A stretch of DNA of 37,140 nucleotides from Verrucomicrobiota bacterium (lineage in GTDB: Bacteria; Verrucomicrobiota; Verrucomicrobiia; Chthoniobacterales; UBA10450): positions 1 to 37,140 of the forward strand of contig QHNJ01000019.1 in assembly GCA_003218395.1 (NCBI GenBank), in the 5' to 3' direction. Below the pieces are notes generated by a model. That model was not told the DNA's origin. It saw only the letters and a program-made list of their open reading frames with translations, and did no database searches. Position 1 is the first letter of the stretch. Every line of letters begins with the position of its first letter. This document shows positions 34,268 through 37,140 of this stretch, in pieces. A program made the position numbers and the translations under genes.

Positions 34268-34271
34268 GGTG
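34209..34271. repeat. Nested inverted repeat (two-tier hairpin)
   Basis: Outer CACCTCAC/GTGAGGTG; inner CGCAAGGAAACC/GGTTTCCTTCG (one bulge), loop gcgaacgaga. Confidence 0.8.
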
Positions 34272-34322
34272 CTGGCTATCAGAATTGTACGAAACTCTTG
34301 GCGTTCGCTTCTCCGCAGCGAA

Positions 34323-37140
34323 ATGGTCGGTGGCGCAAGCAAGATATTGACCGGGATTCTGTGTCCTGTTCGCGCGCCGCGCGTAACCCCAGCAATCGCG
34401 GCTTGGCGGGACGGTCTTGCTCTCTTTACCCTCGCGCTGACCTGGTTTGCGCTTCCGCCGTCGGCTCCAGCCGACGCCAGTAACACGGCCAACATTCCGC
34501 AGCTTTTCGTCGTGACGACCCTTTCGAATTCCGTTGCTGTGATCGATTCTGCTACCAACCAGGTCACGACGAAGATTCCCGTTGGTATGAATCCCCTTCG
34601 GCTCGCCATGACCCCAGACGGCCTGAAGGCGTATGTTTCCAACGGTCAGTCCGGCACAGTCTCAGTGATCGACACGGTGAACCGGAGTGTTATGGCCACA
34701 ATCCCGACCCTACATGGTAATCCACAGGAGATCACCGTCAGTCCGGATGGCGGACGCGTGTTCGTCGTGCACCAAAGCCCCGGAGGGGGATTCGTCACAG
34801 TGATCAACACGGCGACAGATAGCCTGATTACTAATGTGCCTGTTCCCGGAAACAACGCCAGAGATGTCCTCGTGACCCCCGACGGTCGGTTTGCTTATGT
34901 GGCGAATTACTCGGCTGGCATGGCAAGCGTGATCGATACAGCGACATATCAGGTGAATAACCTTGTCACCGCGGCAGGGACTCGCAGGCTTGCAATGACG
35001 CCAGATGCCAATCGCGTTTTCGCTACCAACTTTTTGGGAGATTCGGTTTCTGCAATTGATGTTTCTACTCAGTCTGTTATCGCAGACATTCCCGTTGGAA
35101 CAAATCCCAGAGGCATAGCCATCACGCCGGACGGTCGCGAGATTTGGGTGACGAACGTAGGGAGTAATTCTGTTTCAGTTATCGATAATGATCATTTAAG
35201 CGTGGTTGCGACCATTGCTGTTGGCAGAGAGCCCTGGCATGTAGCCATCACGCCAGACGGCGCCTGGGCCTACGTATCCAACTCCAAATCGCAGTCCGTT
35301 TCGATCATCAACACCGTCACTCACGCCGTAGTCAAAACGCTTACGGTGGGACTAGGCCCTTTTTTCTCGGTCGTCGATCCGGCCGCAACCAAGCTCTACG
35401 TTTCCAACGCTGACGACACCACCGTGTCCGTCCTCGATCTAGCCAGTCAGACCGTCTTGCAAACGATTCAACAAGTGGGCTCGCAACCGTTCGATCTGAT
35501 GTTCGACGGTTCGCAGTCTCCGACGCCGACTCCCACTCCCATACCAAGTCCGACCCCGACTCCGACTCCAACGCCAACTCCTACACCAACACCCACGCCC
35601 ACACCGACTCCAACGCCAACTCCGACCGAACCCCCAACTCCAACACCAACTCCGACCGAGACTCCAACACCAACTCCGACTGCTACTCCAACGTGCGTCC
35701 CGCCGCTGCCAGGCGTAGTCGGTTGGTGGCCGGGAGATGGCAATGCGATTGATATTCAAAACGGCAACAATGGCACGCTGCAAAATGGCGCAACATTTGC
35801 CGCAGGCGAGGTGGGGCAGGCGTTCAGTTTCAACGGCGCCAACCAGTATGTTCTCGTAGGAGATCCTGTTCCTCCTTCGTTGCAAATTCAAAATGAGATT
35901 ACCCTTTCGGCTTGGATCTATGCGACCGGATATCCGGGGGGAACAACTCTGGGACTGATTGTCGGCAGCGAATATGACGCAGGGTACGCAGGCGCTACGA
36001 TTTTCTTGGACGGCCGGTTCAACCCGGATGGGCAATCCGCTCCTATAGGTCATATCCATTTCCAGCTAGGAGGGGATGACTCCTGGCACACCACCAATGT
36101 AAATGCACAGGTCCCGCTCAATCAATGGGTTCACATAGCGGCCACCCGAAGGGCCAATGAAGACGCAAAGGTTTATTACAATGGGGTGTTGCAGCCCTCG
36201 ACGAGCCTGCCCTGGTCCGGTTCGATCTCCTATGATGGCGCATGGTTCGCCATTGGACAGCAAAAGGACATCGATCGTCCATTTAACGGTCTAATTGACG
36301 AGGTACAAATCTACGACCGCGCGCTCACCGCCGATGAGATCGTAGCCATCTACAACGCCGGAAGCGCGGGCGTGTGCAAGTCTGAGGCTACTCCCACCCC
36401 AACGCCGACGCCTACACCCACACCGCCTCCACCGCCGACTCCCACCCCAACCGAGACACCGACGCCAACTCCTAGCCCCACCGAAACGCCAACGCCAACA
36501 CCCAGTCCGACCGAGACTCCAACGCCAACGCCAAGCCCGACCGAGACTCCAACATCAACGCCTAGCCCGACCGCAACACCAACGCCAACACCCACTCCGA
36601 CCGAGACTCCAACCCCGACTCCAACCGAGACACCGACGCCAACTCCGACCCCGACCGCAACGCCGACTCCGACGCCAACACCCACGCCAACGCCAACGCC
36701 TACACCTGCACCGACCCCGACGCCAACTCCGACTCCAACACCGACGCCGACGCCTACTCCAACAGCGACACCTACGCCTACGCCGGTACCGCCCTCGATC
36801 ACGACTCAGCCTGCTAATAGGACGGTCAACCCTGGCGAGACCGCCAGATTCAGCGTGACCGCGACAGGGTCGACTCCGTTGAGCTACCAGTGGCGGAAGA
36901 ACGGGGTGAACATCGCCGGAGCGACAAGTGCTTCCTACACGACTCCGGCGACGACCGCAGCCGATAACGGCAGCCTCTTCTCGGTCGTAGTCAGTAACAG
37001 TGCCGGGAGTGTGACCAGCAATAACGCGACATTGACGGTGAAAACACCGCCAACGATCACGACCCAGCCTGCCAACAAGACAGTCACCGTGGGGAAGACG
37101 GCCAAATTTAGCGTGACGGCTACAGGATCGACCCCGTTGA
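34323..37140 (+). CDS. Large secreted multidomain protein: YVTN beta-propeller, (PT)n linker, LamG-like domain, (PT)n linker, Ig-like repeats; 3' truncated by window end
   Basis: One open frame by inspection from ATG 34323; absent from the ORF track because it has no stop in the window. YVTN units ([22 protein letters not shown]), LamG ([41 protein letters not shown]...[18 protein letters not shown]), Ig-like ([42 protein letters not shown]). Confidence 0.88.
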   Translation, partial: MVGGASKILTGILCPVRAPRVTPAIAAWRDGLALFTLALTWFALPPSAPADASNTANIPQLFVVTTLSNSVAVIDSATNQVTTKIPVGMNPLRLAMTPDGLKAYVSNGQSGTVSVIDTVNRSVMATIPTLHGNPQEITVSPDGGRVFVVHQSPGGGFVTVINTATDSLITNVPVPGNNARDVLVTPDGRFAYVANYSAGMASVIDTATYQVNNLVTAAGTRRLAMTPDANRVFATNFLGDSVSAIDVSTQSVIADIPVGTNPRGIAITPDGREIWVTNVGSNSVSVIDNDHLSVVATIAVGREPWHVAITPDGAWAYVSNSKSQSVSIINTVTHAVVKTLTVGLGPFFSVVDPAATKLYVSNADDTTVSVLDLASQTVLQTIQQVGSQPFDLMFDGSQSPTPTPTPIPSPTPTPTPTPTPTPTPTPTPTPTPTPTEPPTPTPTPTETPTPTPTATPTCVPPLPGVVGWWPGDGNAIDIQNGNNGTLQNGATFAAGEVGQAFSFNGANQYVLVGDPVPPSLQIQNEITLSAWIYATGYPGGTTLGLIVGSEYDAGYAGATIFLDGRFNPDGQSAPIGHIHFQLGGDDSWHTTNVNAQVPLNQWVHIAATRRANEDAKVYYNGVLQPSTSLPWSGSISYDGAWFAIGQQKDIDRPFNGLIDEVQIYDRALTADEIVAIYNAGSAGVCKSEATPTPTPTPTPTPPPPPTPTPTETPTPTPSPTETPTPTPSPTETPTPTPSPTETPTSTPSPTATPTPTPTPTETPTPTPTETPTPTPTPTATPTPTPTPTPTPTPTPAPTPTPTPTPTPTPTPTPTATPTPTPVPPSITTQPANRTVNPGETARFSVTATGSTPLSYQWRKNGVNIAGATSASYTTPATTAADNGSLFSVVVSNSAGSVTSNNATLTVKTPPTITTQPANKTVTVGKTAKFSVTATGSTPL
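35518..35692 (+). repeat. Low-complexity (Pro-Thr)n coding repeat, linker 1
   Basis: [18 protein letters not shown]... Confidence 0.95.
36390..36786 (+). repeat. Low-complexity (Pro-Thr)n coding repeat, linker 2, with [10 protein letters not shown] sub-units
   Basis: Higher-order repeat [10 protein letters not shown] visible between 36450 and 36560. Confidence 0.95.

Noticed and set aside
36390-36786. Possible CRISPR-like or minisatellite DNA array
   Set aside because: Irregular codon-level PT repeats in frame with a protein; no constant repeat/spacer spacing and no cas genes.
35341-36802. Minus-strand ORFs rich in GVGVGVGV / RSWCWSWG (35341-35577, 35439-36059, 35468-35743, 36350-36802)
   Set aside because: They are antisense readings of the (Pro-Thr)n linkers and LamG region of the plus-strand exoprotein, which has clear domain homology.

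Overview
The gene content looks like a Verrucomicrobiota (Chthoniobacterales-like) chromosome or MAG fragment; this placement is an inference from gene content and repeat style only. About 1-31 kb is mostly housekeeping: pyrB (partial)-pyrC, CBS protein, membrane protein plus sulfotransferase, HxlR regulator, HtrA-like protease, purD, S41-like peptidase, rnc, thiD, ferredoxin, TauE/SafE plus USP, MBL hydrolase, tRNA-Thr, gatA/gatC, rlmI-like, purC, mdh, malQ, GxxExxY, a broken UvrD/PcrA helicase, DUF559, DUF1003, and vapB with a deleted vapC. From 30.9 kb to the end there is an atypical LuxR-type regulator followed by secreted proteins: a HAF-like repeat protein, a double-cupredoxin protein, and a very large YVTN propeller-(PT)n-LamG-(PT)n-Ig protein that runs off the window. 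I see no CRISPR array, prophage or complete IS. The most interesting layer is a dense population of small palindromic or repeat elements. One sits in frame inside uvrD. Inverted repeats exactly bracket the GxxExxY gene. GGGAGAGG hairpins bracket a DUF559 nuclease gene. Heptamer arrays occur at gene starts and inside pyrC. A ~118-bp repeat lies 5' of three consecutive leftward genes. Mosaic leaders sit upstream of the secreted-protein genes. There are also decay scars: a tRNA-Thr half, a truncated 17-aa-repeat protein whose ORF reads through a tRNA, a helicase missing motif V, and a vapC missing its middle. All calls come from reading sequence and the supplied ORFs; no database search was run.
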